Origin: Olleya sediminilitoris
Lineage (GTDB): Bacteria > Bacteroidota > Bacteroidia > Flavobacteriales > Flavobacteriaceae
Assembly: GCF_016785945.1 (NCBI RefSeq)
Contig: NZ_JAEMEF010000001.1
Coordinates: 434,001 to 498,000, forward strand
Length of the DNA: 64,000 bases
Reading direction: 5' to 3'
Below the pieces are notes generated by a model. It made no database searches and was not told where the DNA came from. It was given only the letters and a program-made list of their open reading frames with translations. Position numbers and translations under genes: made by a program. Shown piece by piece: positions 26,563 through 34,594 of the stretch (the stretch's first letter is position 1; the number at the start of each line of letters is the position of its first letter).

Positions 26563-26615
26563 CTCAATAATATTTTTTTAATTAAATTTAAAATATATTA
26601 ACGAGTTAGTCTATT

Positions 26616-26650
26616 AAAAGTCCTTTGCAAAGCGCAAGGGACTTTTTTTT
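26616..26650 (+). terminator. Terminator in the recA-trhO gap
   Basis: 13-bp stem with one G-T pair (26616-26628 with 26634-26646), loop AAAGC, then T8. No recognised gene ends here except the small ORF at 26470-26562. Confidence 0.85.
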
Positions 26651-26690
26651 AATAAATATTAAACACAATTAGATTTACACCACTTCAACT

Positions 26691-26719
26691 TTGTTAATTA
26701 ATTTAAAATAATACCTTTG
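26691..26719 (+). promoter_or_regulatory. trhO promoter
   Basis: TTTG (TTG at 26691-26693), 18-nt spacer, TACCTTTG at 26712-26719; textbook Bacteroidota promoter 37 nt before the start codon. Confidence 0.75.
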
Positions 26720-26756
26720 CACAAACTTTTTAATAACACTTAAAACTAGGTATAGC

Positions 26757-27821
26757 ATGCAACTGTACAACAAATTAAGCGCTAACGAAAGAGCAGAACT
26801 TATAGAAAAAGCTGGAAAATATCGTTTAACACTATCTTTTTATCAGTATGCTCAGATTAGCAATCCACAACAATTAAGAGATCAATTATTTATTAAATGG
26901 GACAGTTTAGATGTCTTAGGTCGTATTTATGTCGCTACTGAAGGGATTAATGCACAATTATCACTTCCAGCAGATCAATTTGAAGCTTTTAAAAACCATT
27001 TAGATGGTATCAGTTTTTTAAAAGACGTAAGGCTAAACATTGCAGTTGAGCAAGACAACATGTCTTTTTTAAAGCTTAAAGTAAAAGTCCGAGAAAAAAT
27101 AGTAGCAGACGGACTTAATGATGATACTTTTGACGTCACTAACAAAGGTGTGCATTTGTCAGCAAAAGATTTTAATGATATGCTATCCAATCCAAATACA
27201 GTTTGTGTGGATATGCGTAATCATTATGAAAGTGAAATTGGTCATTTTGATGGAGCTGTAACACCAGATGTTGACACTTTTAGAGAGTCTTTAGATATTA
27301 TTGAAGCCGATTTACGTGAACATAAAGAAGAAAAAAATCTACTAATGTATTGTACTGGAGGAATCCGTTGCGAAAAAGCAAGTGCTTATTACAAGCATAA
27401 AGGTTTTAAAAATGTTTACCAGTTAGAAGGTGGAATTATTGAATACACAAGACAGGTTAATGAAGAAGGTATTGAAAACAAGTTTATAGGTAAAAACTTT
27501 GTTTTTGACGAGCGTAGATCAGAAAAAATAAGCGATCACGTGATTGCAAAATGTCACCAATGTGGTACCTCATGCGACACACACGTTAATTGCGCCAACG
27601 ATGCTTGTCATTTATTATTCATACAATGTGAAACTTGTAAAACCGAAATGGATAATTGCTGCTCAACAGCCTGTAAAGAAATACATGCATTACCATTTGA
27701 AGAGCAAAAAGCATTACGTAAAGGACAAGGTAACAGTAATGATATCTTTAAAAAAGGTCGTGCAGACCACTTACCATACAAAAAAGATTTACGTAACATT
27801 TTTGAGACATTCAAAAAATAA
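26757..27821 (+). CDS. trhO: tRNA uridine(34) hydroxylase (rhodanese family, YceA)
   Basis: 354 residues. An N-terminal ferredoxin-like domain (about 1-115; GRIYVATEGINAQLSLP) precedes a rhodanese domain (about 145-245) with active-site loop CTGGIRCEKAS. TrhO makes 5-hydroxyuridine at position 34 of tRNA with oxygen. The C-terminal extension is Cys-rich (CHQCGTSCDTH, CETCKTEMDNCC, CKEI), probably binding zinc, and ends with a basic segment DHLPYKKDLRN. Single gene with its own promoter and terminator. Confidence 0.92.
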   Translation: MQLYNKLSANERAELIEKAGKYRLTLSFYQYAQISNPQQLRDQLFIKWDSLDVLGRIYVATEGINAQLSLPADQFEAFKNHLDGISFLKDVRLNIAVEQDNMSFLKLKVKVREKIVADGLNDDTFDVTNKGVHLSAKDFNDMLSNPNTVCVDMRNHYESEIGHFDGAVTPDVDTFRESLDIIEADLREHKEEKNLLMYCTGGIRCEKASAYYKHKGFKNVYQLEGGIIEYTRQVNEEGIENKFIGKNFVFDERRSEKISDHVIAKCHQCGTSCDTHVNCANDACHLLFIQCETCKTEMDNCCSTACKEIHALPFEEQKALRKGQGNSNDIFKKGRADHLPYKKDLRNIFETFKK

Positions 27822-27840
27822 ATGCAAGTCATTAATTATT

Positions 27841-27873
27841 AAAAAGCGTGATAAATTTTATCACGCTTTTTTT
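27841..27873 (+). terminator. trhO terminator
   Basis: 14-bp stem (27841-27854 with 27858-27871) with GCGTGATAA core, 3-nt loop and a T-run, 20 nt after the trhO stop. Confidence 0.9.
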
Positions 27874-28009
27874 ATATTTTAAAGTCACCTAAATAATCTT
27901 ATCTTTACAAATTAGAAGAGTTGTTACATTCGCTTACGCAAAAACAACTAATTATTAATCTTCATCTTTAGGGTAACACCTTAAGATTCAATATATACAC
28001 ATAAATAGT

Positions 28010-29335
28010 ATGGCTTGTCAAAGTTGCGCTACAGGAAAAGACGGACAACCAAAAGGTTGCAAAAATAACGGAACATGTGGTACAGATAGTTGCAATAAAT
28101 TAACCGTTTTTGATTGGTTAGCAAATATGTCTGTTCCAAATGGAGAAAAACCATTTGATTGGGTAGAAGTTAGATTTAAAAACGGTCGAAAACATTATTA
28201 TCATAATTCAGAAAATTTAACACTAAGTATTGGTGACATTGTTGCTACTCAAGCACAATCTGGTCACGATATAGGTATGGTTACCCTTACGGGAGAATTG
28301 GTTCGCGTTCAAATCAAACGAAAAAAAATAGACACCAAAAACGATATTCTAAAAATATATCGTAAAGCCTCTCAAAAAGATATAGATATCTGGAGTGAAG
28401 CACGCGATAAAGAAGAACCAATGAAGGTTAAAGCACGTCAGTTTGCAATAGACTTGAAGCTATCTATGAAAATTTCGGATATCGAGTTTCAAGGCGATGC
28501 AAGTAAAGCTACTTTTTACTACACAGCTGAAGAGCGTGTGGATTTTAGAGAGCTTATAAAACTATATGCTAGAGAGTTTAGAATTAGAATAGAAATGAAA
28601 CAAGTCGGTTTCCGTCAAGAAGCTTCAAGACTTGGTGGTATTGGATCTTGTGGACGTGAGTTATGTTGTTCAACTTGGTTAACAGATTTTAGATCTGTAA
28701 GTACTAGTGCAGCACGTTACCAACAATTGTCTTTAAATCCTCAAAAATTAGCAGGACAATGTGGTAAGCTTAAATGTTGTTTAAATTACGAACTGGATTC
28801 TTATTTAGATGCCTTAAAAGCATTTCCTAAATCTGACGTAAAATTATACACAGAAAAAGGAACTGCTGTTTGCCAGAAAACAGATATTTTTAAAGGTCAT
28901 ATGTGGTATGCCTATGAAGGCGAATGGATGAATTGGCATTTAATTACTACAGATCAAGCAAGAGAAATTATAGCAATTAATAAAAAAAGAGAAAAGGTTG
29001 CAAGTTTAGAAGAGTATGCAGCAGATCTTGTAATTGAAGATAAAGCAGAGTTTGAAAACGTTGTTGGTCAAGATAGTTTAACACGTTTTGATAGTCCAAA
29101 AGGCAATAAAAAACGTAGAAACAATAGAAACCGTAATAAAAAGAAACCACAACACGCTAAGACAGAAGCTAAAAGCAATAATAACAATAATAGGCCAAAA
29201 CCTAAACAAGCCAATAAGCCTCAGCAAAAAAATAAGTCACAGCAAGGTAACCCTAATGCTAAGCCTAAGCCAAGACGTAAGCCAAACCGAAAAAAACCAC
29301 AAAACAATAACAATAAACCTAATGAAACTAAGTAA
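28010..29335 (+). CDS. ricT: PSP1/RicT-family regulatory iron-sulfur complex subunit
   Basis: 441 residues. The Cys-rich N-terminus (CQSCATGKDGQPKGCKNNG) and the PSP1 core, with GSCGRELCCSTWL and GQCGKLKCCLNYEL, give many cysteines able to hold Fe-S clusters, as in Bacillus RicT (YaaT), which works in RNA processing. Residues about 365-441 are a basic, Asn/Lys/Pro-rich disordered tail absent from the Bacillus protein, possibly for RNA binding. The last 14 nt overlap gldH in another frame. This ricT-gldH-PBP1A order is, as far as I recall, common in Flavobacteriia. Confidence 0.85.
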   Translation: MACQSCATGKDGQPKGCKNNGTCGTDSCNKLTVFDWLANMSVPNGEKPFDWVEVRFKNGRKHYYHNSENLTLSIGDIVATQAQSGHDIGMVTLTGELVRVQIKRKKIDTKNDILKIYRKASQKDIDIWSEARDKEEPMKVKARQFAIDLKLSMKISDIEFQGDASKATFYYTAEERVDFRELIKLYAREFRIRIEMKQVGFRQEASRLGGIGSCGRELCCSTWLTDFRSVSTSAARYQQLSLNPQKLAGQCGKLKCCLNYELDSYLDALKAFPKSDVKLYTEKGTAVCQKTDIFKGHMWYAYEGEWMNWHLITTDQAREIIAINKKREKVASLEEYAADLVIEDKAEFENVVGQDSLTRFDSPKGNKKRRNNRNRNKKKPQHAKTEAKSNNNNNRPKPKQANKPQQKNKSQQGNPNAKPKPRRKPNRKKPQNNNNKPNETK

Positions 29336-29804
29336 TATTGCAATTGTTTTAATGTTGTTTTTAGTCGTGTCCTGTGACTCAAATGCGGTCTTTGATAAAT
29401 ATCAAAGTGTCTCTACTTCCTGGAATAAAGAAGACGTTATTAACTTCAAAATTAACGCGCCAGATTCATTAAATCCTTACAATCTGTTTGTAAATGTTAG
29501 AAATACTAATGATTATAAGTTTAGTAATCTGTATTTAATTGTTCAAATGAAGTTTCCGCACGGAAAAACAATTACAGATACACTTCAATACGAAATGACA
29601 GAAAAAAACGGAGCATGGTTAGGCCAAGGTTTATCTTCTGTAAAAGATAATAAGTTGTGGTATAAAGAAGGGGTTGTTTTTAAAGAAAACGGTACATACG
29701 ACGTTACAATACAACACGCCATGCGCAATAATGGTGATGTAAATGGAGTTGTAAATTTAGAAGGTATCACAGATGTTGGTTTTAGAATAGAAAAAACAAA
29801 ATAA
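29322..29804 (+). CDS. gldH: Gliding motility lipoprotein GldH
   Basis: 160 residues from the ATG at 29322, which overlaps the ricT end by 14 nt. A longer reading from 29088 runs through ricT's disordered tail and puts 78 unlikely residues before the signal peptide. Lipobox LVVSC with Cys18. The mature part has the GldH-type features WNKEDVINFKINAPD, MKFPHGKTITDTLQYEM and NLEGITDVGFRIEK. GldH is one of the lipoproteins needed for flavobacterial gliding and chitin use; its biochemical activity is unknown. Confidence 0.9.
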   Translation: MKLSNIAIVLMLFLVVSCDSNAVFDKYQSVSTSWNKEDVINFKINAPDSLNPYNLFVNVRNTNDYKFSNLYLIVQMKFPHGKTITDTLQYEMTEKNGAWLGQGLSSVKDNKLWYKEGVVFKENGTYDVTIQHAMRNNGDVNGVVNLEGITDVGFRIEKTK

Positions 29805-29809
29805 AATAC

Positions 29810-29835
29810 GGTCACACTAAGCATAGTCGAAGTGT
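29810..29835. repeat. Dispersed intergenic repeat (GGTCACACT...AGTGT type)
   Basis: Sequence GGTCACACTAAGC-ATAGTCGAAGTGT between gldH and the PBP1A gene. ACACT (29814-29818) and AGTGT (29831-29835) are inverted arms. From memory, near-identical short elements are scattered through intergenic DNA of many Flavobacteriaceae. Only one copy was noticed in this window. Confidence 0.5.
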
Positions 29836-29863
29836 ATATTAAAAAAGATATATTAAAGTTAGA

Positions 29864-32215
29864 ATGGCAAATACAAAAAAAGAAGAAGTGTCAGGTTTTG
29901 AAAAATATATTCGTTGGTTTTGGATATTATTTTTAGCAGGTGTATTTTCAATAGTCTTATTTTTCTTATTAGCGTCTTGGGGAGCTTTTGGAGAGTTACC
30001 AGATCACACACAATTAGAAAATCCAAAAACTAATTTAGCTACCGAAATTATTTCGTCTGACGGAAAAACATTAGCTAAGTTTTATTTTAACGATAATCGT
30101 ACTCCTGTACCGTTTAATGAACTACCTAAACATCTAGTAGAAGCCTTAATAGCAACAGAGGACGCCAGATATTATGACCATTCTGGTATTGATGGTCGTG
30201 GGACATTACGTGCAATATTAAAACCAGGAAGTGGTGGTGCAAGTACAATCTCTCAGCAATTAGCTAAACAATTATTACATGGTGAAGGGTCTTCAAATAT
30301 CTTTACTCGTGTTATTCAAAAAGCTAAAGAATGGGTTATTGCTATACGTTTAGAACGTCAATATACTAAAGAAGAAATTATTGCTCAATATTTTAATATT
30401 TACGATTTCGGTAATAATGGAGATGGTATTAGATCAGCATCTAATATTTATTTTAACAAAGAGCCAAAAGATTTAAGTATTAAAGAGTCCGCAATGTTGG
30501 TTGGTATGTTTAAAAATTCATCATTTTACAACCCAATACCTTCAAGAAATCCTGTAGGTGTTAAAAACAGAAGAAATGTCGTGCTTTATCAAATGGAAAA
30601 CTATGGCTACATTTCTAAAAAAGTAAAAGATTCTTTACAAAAAACAGAGTTAGATTTAGATTTTTCTCCTCAAACACATAGCACTGGATCTGCTACTTAT
30701 TTTAGAGAGTATTTAAGAAGCTGGATGAAGGATTGGATGAATGATCCAAAAAACCGCAAACCAGACGGAAGTAAATATAATATTAATAGCGACGGTTTAA
30801 AAATTTATACAACTATAGATTCACGTATGCAAAAATACGCTGAGTTAGCAGTTTCTAGACATATGCCTAGGTTACAAGCGGAATTTTTTAATCAAAATAC
30901 ACCTGATCGTAATCCAACAGCGCCTTTTAGAGATTTAAACAAAAGTGAAATAAATAAACTACTTAACTCTCACATGAAACGTGGAGAAAGATGGAGAATT
31001 TTAAAGAAAGCAGGGAAATCGGATAAAGAAATAGTAGCATCCTTCCATAAGCCAACTAAAATGTCTGTATTTAAATGGAAAGATGGTAAAGCAAGTCAGG
31101 TTGATACAATAATGAAGCCAATAGATTCTATGCGTTATTACAAATCTTTCTTGCATCCAGGGATGATGAGTATGGATCCTCAAACAGGTCATGTAAAAGC
31201 ATGGGTTGGAGGTATGGATTATAGGCATTTCAAATATGATATGGTTAAACAGGGTAAGCGTCAAGTGGGTTCTACTTTTAAACCGTTTGTTTATGCTACA
31301 GCTATAAACCAGTTACATATGTCACCATGTGATAAACTACCATTAGCACCAATTACTATTGAAGCTAATAAGTTCGGTAATCCAGAACCTTGGACGCCAA
31401 CTAATGATGGAGGTGATTATGATGGAGAAAAGACCTTGAAAGATGCTTTAGCAAATTCGGTTAACACTATAACAGCTAGATTAATGGATAAGGTTGGACC
31501 ACAACCTGTTGCTGAATTAGCTAAGAATTTAGGTATTACTTCAGAGATTCCTTTAGTGCCATCTATAGCACTAGGTACTCCAGACATTAGTGTGTATGAA
31601 ATGGTAGGTGCTTATTCTGCGTTTGCAAATCAAGGGGTTTATACTAAACCAGTAATGATTACTACAATTGTGGATAAAAATGATACCGTGTTATATCAGT
31701 TTGTTCCAGAAACTAAGGATGTTTTAAGTGATGAAACAGCCTATGTTACAGTAAAACTAATGGAAGGAGTTACTCAAAGTGGTTCTGGAGGTAGACTTAG
31801 AGGTAAAGGACGTGATAAATGGAGAGCAGATTACAGAGAAATTATTACAGGTTATCCTTATGAGTTTACAAATCCTATAGCAGGAAAAACAGGTACAACA
31901 CAAAACCAATCAGATGGTTGGTTTATGGGTATGGTGCCTAATTTAGTAACTGGTGTTTGGGTTGGAGCAGAAGATAGATCAGTACATTTTAGTAGTGTTA
32001 GATATGGTCAAGGAGCAGCTATGGCATTACCAATTTGGGGTATGTACATGAAAAGCTGTTATGAAGATGAAACATTAAACATATCAAAAGGTCATTTTAA
32101 AAAGCCTTCAAATTTAAGTATTGAGGTTGATTGTAGTAATTATCAACAAGATGATAGTGGGTCAGATGGATTAGACGTGCCAGAAGAGGATGTTCCAGAT
32201 GAATTAGAAATGTAA
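29864..32215 (+). CDS. Penicillin-binding protein 1A (class A, bifunctional)
   Basis: 783 residues: short cytoplasmic tail, membrane helix (about 17-38), glycosyltransferase-51 domain (about 60-240) with catalytic Glu99 in ATEDARYYDHSG and STISQQLAKQLL, then the transpeptidase domain with nucleophile Ser470 (STFK), SVN and KTGT motifs. It polymerises lipid II and cross-links peptidoglycan. The C-terminus is an acidic tail (DDSGSDGLDVPEEDVPDELEM). Located 59 nt after gldH; a terminator follows. Confidence 0.95.
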   Translation: MANTKKEEVSGFEKYIRWFWILFLAGVFSIVLFFLLASWGAFGELPDHTQLENPKTNLATEIISSDGKTLAKFYFNDNRTPVPFNELPKHLVEALIATEDARYYDHSGIDGRGTLRAILKPGSGGASTISQQLAKQLLHGEGSSNIFTRVIQKAKEWVIAIRLERQYTKEEIIAQYFNIYDFGNNGDGIRSASNIYFNKEPKDLSIKESAMLVGMFKNSSFYNPIPSRNPVGVKNRRNVVLYQMENYGYISKKVKDSLQKTELDLDFSPQTHSTGSATYFREYLRSWMKDWMNDPKNRKPDGSKYNINSDGLKIYTTIDSRMQKYAELAVSRHMPRLQAEFFNQNTPDRNPTAPFRDLNKSEINKLLNSHMKRGERWRILKKAGKSDKEIVASFHKPTKMSVFKWKDGKASQVDTIMKPIDSMRYYKSFLHPGMMSMDPQTGHVKAWVGGMDYRHFKYDMVKQGKRQVGSTFKPFVYATAINQLHMSPCDKLPLAPITIEANKFGNPEPWTPTNDGGDYDGEKTLKDALANSVNTITARLMDKVGPQPVAELAKNLGITSEIPLVPSIALGTPDISVYEMVGAYSAFANQGVYTKPVMITTIVDKNDTVLYQFVPETKDVLSDETAYVTVKLMEGVTQSGSGGRLRGKGRDKWRADYREIITGYPYEFTNPIAGKTGTTQNQSDGWFMGMVPNLVTGVWVGAEDRSVHFSSVRYGQGAAMALPIWGMYMKSCYEDETLNISKGHFKKPSNLSIEVDCSNYQQDDSGSDGLDVPEEDVPDELEM

Positions 32216-32242
32216 TAGACTTTATTTTCAATAAAAAAAATT

Positions 32243-32271
32243 AAAGCCATTCATAACAGAATGGCTTTTTT
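32243..32271 (+). terminator. Terminator after PBP1A
   Basis: 10-bp stem (32243-32252 with 32259-32268), loop ATAACA, T6. Confidence 0.9.
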
Positions 32272-32307
32272 ATTTCTTAAATTTAAACCACAAAAATTCA
32301 TAAAATA

Positions 32308-33009
32308 ATGATTCTAAAAACAGTAAAATCTGTAGAAGATGCACTACAAGGTGTACAAGATAATATGACCTTTATGTTAGGTGGTTTTGGTCTTAGTGGT
32401 ATTCCAGAAAACGCTATTGCAGAACTTGTAAAACGTAATGTAAAAGCTGTAACCTGTATTTCTAATAATGCTGGAGTAGACGATTTTGGTTTGGGCTTAT
32501 TGTTACAAAAAAAACAAATCAAAAAAATGGTATCTTCTTATGTTGGAGAAAATGATGAGTTTGAAAGACAAATGTTGTCAGGAGAATTGGACGTCGAGTT
32601 AATTCCGCAAGGGACTTTAGCTGAGCGTTGTCGTGCAGCCCAAGCTGGTTTTCCTGCTATATTTACTCCTGCTGGATACGGAACAGAAGTTGCAGAAGGA
32701 AAAGAAACTAGAGAGTTTGATGGTAAAATGTATGTTTTAGAACATGCTTTTAAAGCCGATTTTGCTTTTGTTAAAGCTTGGAAAGGCGATACTGCTGGTA
32801 ATTTAATTTTTAAAGGAACAGCAAGAAATTTTAATCCATGTATGGCTGGAGCAGCAAAAATTACTGTTGCTGAGGTAGAGCACTTAGTTCCTGTGGGAGA
32901 ATTAGATCCAAATCAAATTCATATTCCTGGAATATTTGTACAACGTATTTTTCAAGGCGAAACCTATGAAAAGAGAATTGAACAAAGAACCGTTAGAACA
33001 AAACAATAA
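32308..33009 (+). CDS. scoA: 3-oxoacid CoA-transferase subunit A
   Basis: 233-residue alpha subunit of succinyl-CoA:3-ketoacid CoA-transferase, which moves CoA between succinyl-CoA and acetoacetate. The glycine-rich [15 protein letters not shown] near the N-terminus and [14 protein letters not shown] are family hallmarks, as is the [20 protein letters not shown] stretch near the C-terminus. Paired with scoB after 41 nt, which contain a palindrome. Cytoplasmic. Confidence 0.93.
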   Translation: MILKTVKSVEDALQGVQDNMTFMLGGFGLSGIPENAIAELVKRNVKAVTCISNNAGVDDFGLGLLLQKKQIKKMVSSYVGENDEFERQMLSGELDVELIPQGTLAERCRAAQAGFPAIFTPAGYGTEVAEGKETREFDGKMYVLEHAFKADFAFVKAWKGDTAGNLIFKGTARNFNPCMAGAAKITVAEVEHLVPVGELDPNQIHIPGIFVQRIFQGETYEKRIEQRTVRTKQ

Positions 33010-33018
33010 TTTAATAAA

Positions 33019-33036
33019 TTTCTGCTTAAGCAGAAA
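33019..33036. repeat. 18-bp perfect palindrome between scoA and scoB
   Basis: TTTCTGC-TTAA-GCAGAAA, a perfect palindrome 14 nt before the scoB ATG. Same core as the element before atpG (6369-6388). Confidence 0.65.
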
Positions 33037-33050
33037 AAAAATAAAATAAC

Positions 33051-33704
33051 ATGCTTGACAAAACAGGAATAGCAAAACGTATCGCACAAGAAGTCCAAGA
33101 TGGCTATTATGTTAATTTAGGGATAGGAATACCGACACTTGTAGCAAATTACGTTAGAGAAGATATAGAAGTAGAATTTCAGTCTGAAAATGGCGTTTTA
33201 GGAATGGGACCTTTTCCTTTTGAAGGAGAAGAAGATGCCGATATAATTAATGCAGGTAAACAAACCATAACCACTTTACCAGGAGCTAGTTTTTTTGATA
33301 GTGCAACAAGCTTTGCAATGATACGTGGGCAACACGTAGATCTTACTATTTTAGGTGCAATGGAAGTTGCAGAAAATGGTGATATTGCCAACTGGAAAAT
33401 ACCAGGCAAAATGGTAAAAGGTATGGGTGGAGCAATGGATTTGGTTGCAAGTGCCGAAAATATAATAGTTGCTATGATGCATACTAATAGAGCAGGAGCT
33501 TCTAAATTACTAAGTAAATGTAGTCTCCCTTTGACAGGTGTTGGCTGTGTTAAAAAAATTGTTACTAATCTGGCTGTTTTAGAAGTCACAGACAAAGGTT
33601 TTAAACTTTTAGAAACCGCTCCAGGTGTAACTGTTGAGGATGTGAAAAATGCTACCGAAGGGACTTTAATTATTGAAGGAGATGTTCCTGAAATGAATAT
33701 TTAG
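33051..33704 (+). CDS. scoB: 3-oxoacid CoA-transferase subunit B
   Basis: 217-residue beta subunit. The catalytic glutamate that forms the glutamyl-CoA thioester is E46 in [24 protein letters not shown] and [18 protein letters not shown] are conserved. It ends 3 nt before the downstream predicted protease gene, so that gene is almost certainly cotranscribed with the transferase. Confidence 0.94.
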   Translation: MLDKTGIAKRIAQEVQDGYYVNLGIGIPTLVANYVREDIEVEFQSENGVLGMGPFPFEGEEDADIINAGKQTITTLPGASFFDSATSFAMIRGQHVDLTILGAMEVAENGDIANWKIPGKMVKGMGGAMDLVASAENIIVAMMHTNRAGASKLLSKCSLPLTGVGCVKKIVTNLAVLEVTDKGFKLLETAPGVTVEDVKNATEGTLIIEGDVPEMNI

Positions 33705-33707
33705 TCG

Positions 33708-34331
33708 ATGCGAATTAAGACTCTTGCTAATCAATATGTAGAATATGTCTATGATGTTAGTAGAAATCATGAATTAATTCAAGACAGATTTGTAAGAAAT
33801 ACAACTATTGCTTTAGATTTTTTGGTCAAAAGTAGCGCGCTTACTATTGCCTTTAAAGAGGATGGTGTTCAGAAAAAATTAGACATTATTGATATTTTGG
33901 TTTCAGATGTTGACAATGATATTACAATAATTCCTAGTAATAAAAATGCATACAGTCCTAAGTACAATACCATTTTATTTTATGATACACATGGTATTGT
34001 GTTTAGGAAAAATCATAAAAAGAAATGGTTTAGAAGTAATAAAGGATATAATTCTCCTGTATCCTTATTATCGCATGAGTTAATACATTGCTATAATGAG
34101 TTGTACGATACTGAAGATTATTTAGCAAGAAAAAGAAATCATGCCTCAAAAGGTAGAAAAATTGATGCTGATGGTCATGATTTATCGTTTCCTAATGCAG
34201 AAGAAGTGTTTGTTATTAAAATGACTAATCAAGTTGCTTCTAGATTAGGTGAGGATAGACGATCTAATTATGGTAGAAGTTATTACCCTACACTTGGTGT
34301 TTTGAGCATTAAAAGAGCAAAAAAGACTTAA
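33708..34331 (+). CDS. Predicted zinc metallopeptidase, M91 (NleD)-like
   Basis: 207 residues with no signal peptide or membrane segment. The zincin motif HELIH is at residues 123-127 (SHELIHCYNELYD), and a likely third ligand is E165 or E166 in NAEEVFVI. TNQVASRLGE...RSNYGRSYY downstream is arranged as in peptidase family M91, whose best-known member is the injected effector NleD. The N-terminal 90 residues are unassigned. Starts 3 nt after scoB. No immunity gene, secretion tag or toxin N-terminal domain is seen, so it may act inside the cell. Family call by eye only. Confidence 0.65.
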   Translation: MRIKTLANQYVEYVYDVSRNHELIQDRFVRNTTIALDFLVKSSALTIAFKEDGVQKKLDIIDILVSDVDNDITIIPSNKNAYSPKYNTILFYDTHGIVFRKNHKKKWFRSNKGYNSPVSLLSHELIHCYNELYDTEDYLARKRNHASKGRKIDADGHDLSFPNAEEVFVIKMTNQVASRLGEDRRSNYGRSYYPTLGVLSIKRAKKT

Positions 34332-34594
34332 AACGTTAAAAAAACATGTATTTCGTCGAATTATAGTGCTTTTAAACTTCTTTGTTTAAAAATGCTTTGT
34401 ATGTTTACAATCCCAAACCTAACCAATAACACTAATCTAAGTTAACCATGACTTAGCCTAAATGTTATACTTTTTTGTCTCAAATTTATCAAAAACTTGA
34501 CCTAACTATGTTTTTTAAAAATTTAATAAGAAAAATAAAAACCACTACTAGCTTAATTGGTAACATTATATACTTAACTAAAAAAGTATTTATG
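34332..34594. other. 263-nt gap with weak inverted repeats
   Basis: AT-rich region between two convergent genes. It holds an AT-only hairpin (34370-34377 with 34384-34391) and a 6-bp inverted repeat CTAAGT/ACTTAG (34437-34442, 34451-34456). Neither is a convincing terminator, and no supported gene was found. Confidence 0.4.

Larger units (their letters stand above)
26292..26756. other. 465-nt region between recA and trhO
   Basis: Largest gap in the window. It holds a possible 30-codon ORF with a lipobox-like end (26470-26562), a good terminator (26616-26650) and the trhO promoter (26691-26719). The first 180 nt, the recA leader region, show only AT-rich sequence with no clear promoter match. 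Confidence 0.6.

Noticed and set aside
29088-29321. 78-residue N-terminal extension of gldH
   Set aside because: Overlaps the ricT tail in another frame; the lipoprotein signal starts at 29322.
29558-29572. TTTCCG-CACGGAAA palindrome in gldH
   Set aside because: Encodes FPHGK, which I consider a conserved part of GldH, so the symmetry is probably chance and not an inserted repeat.
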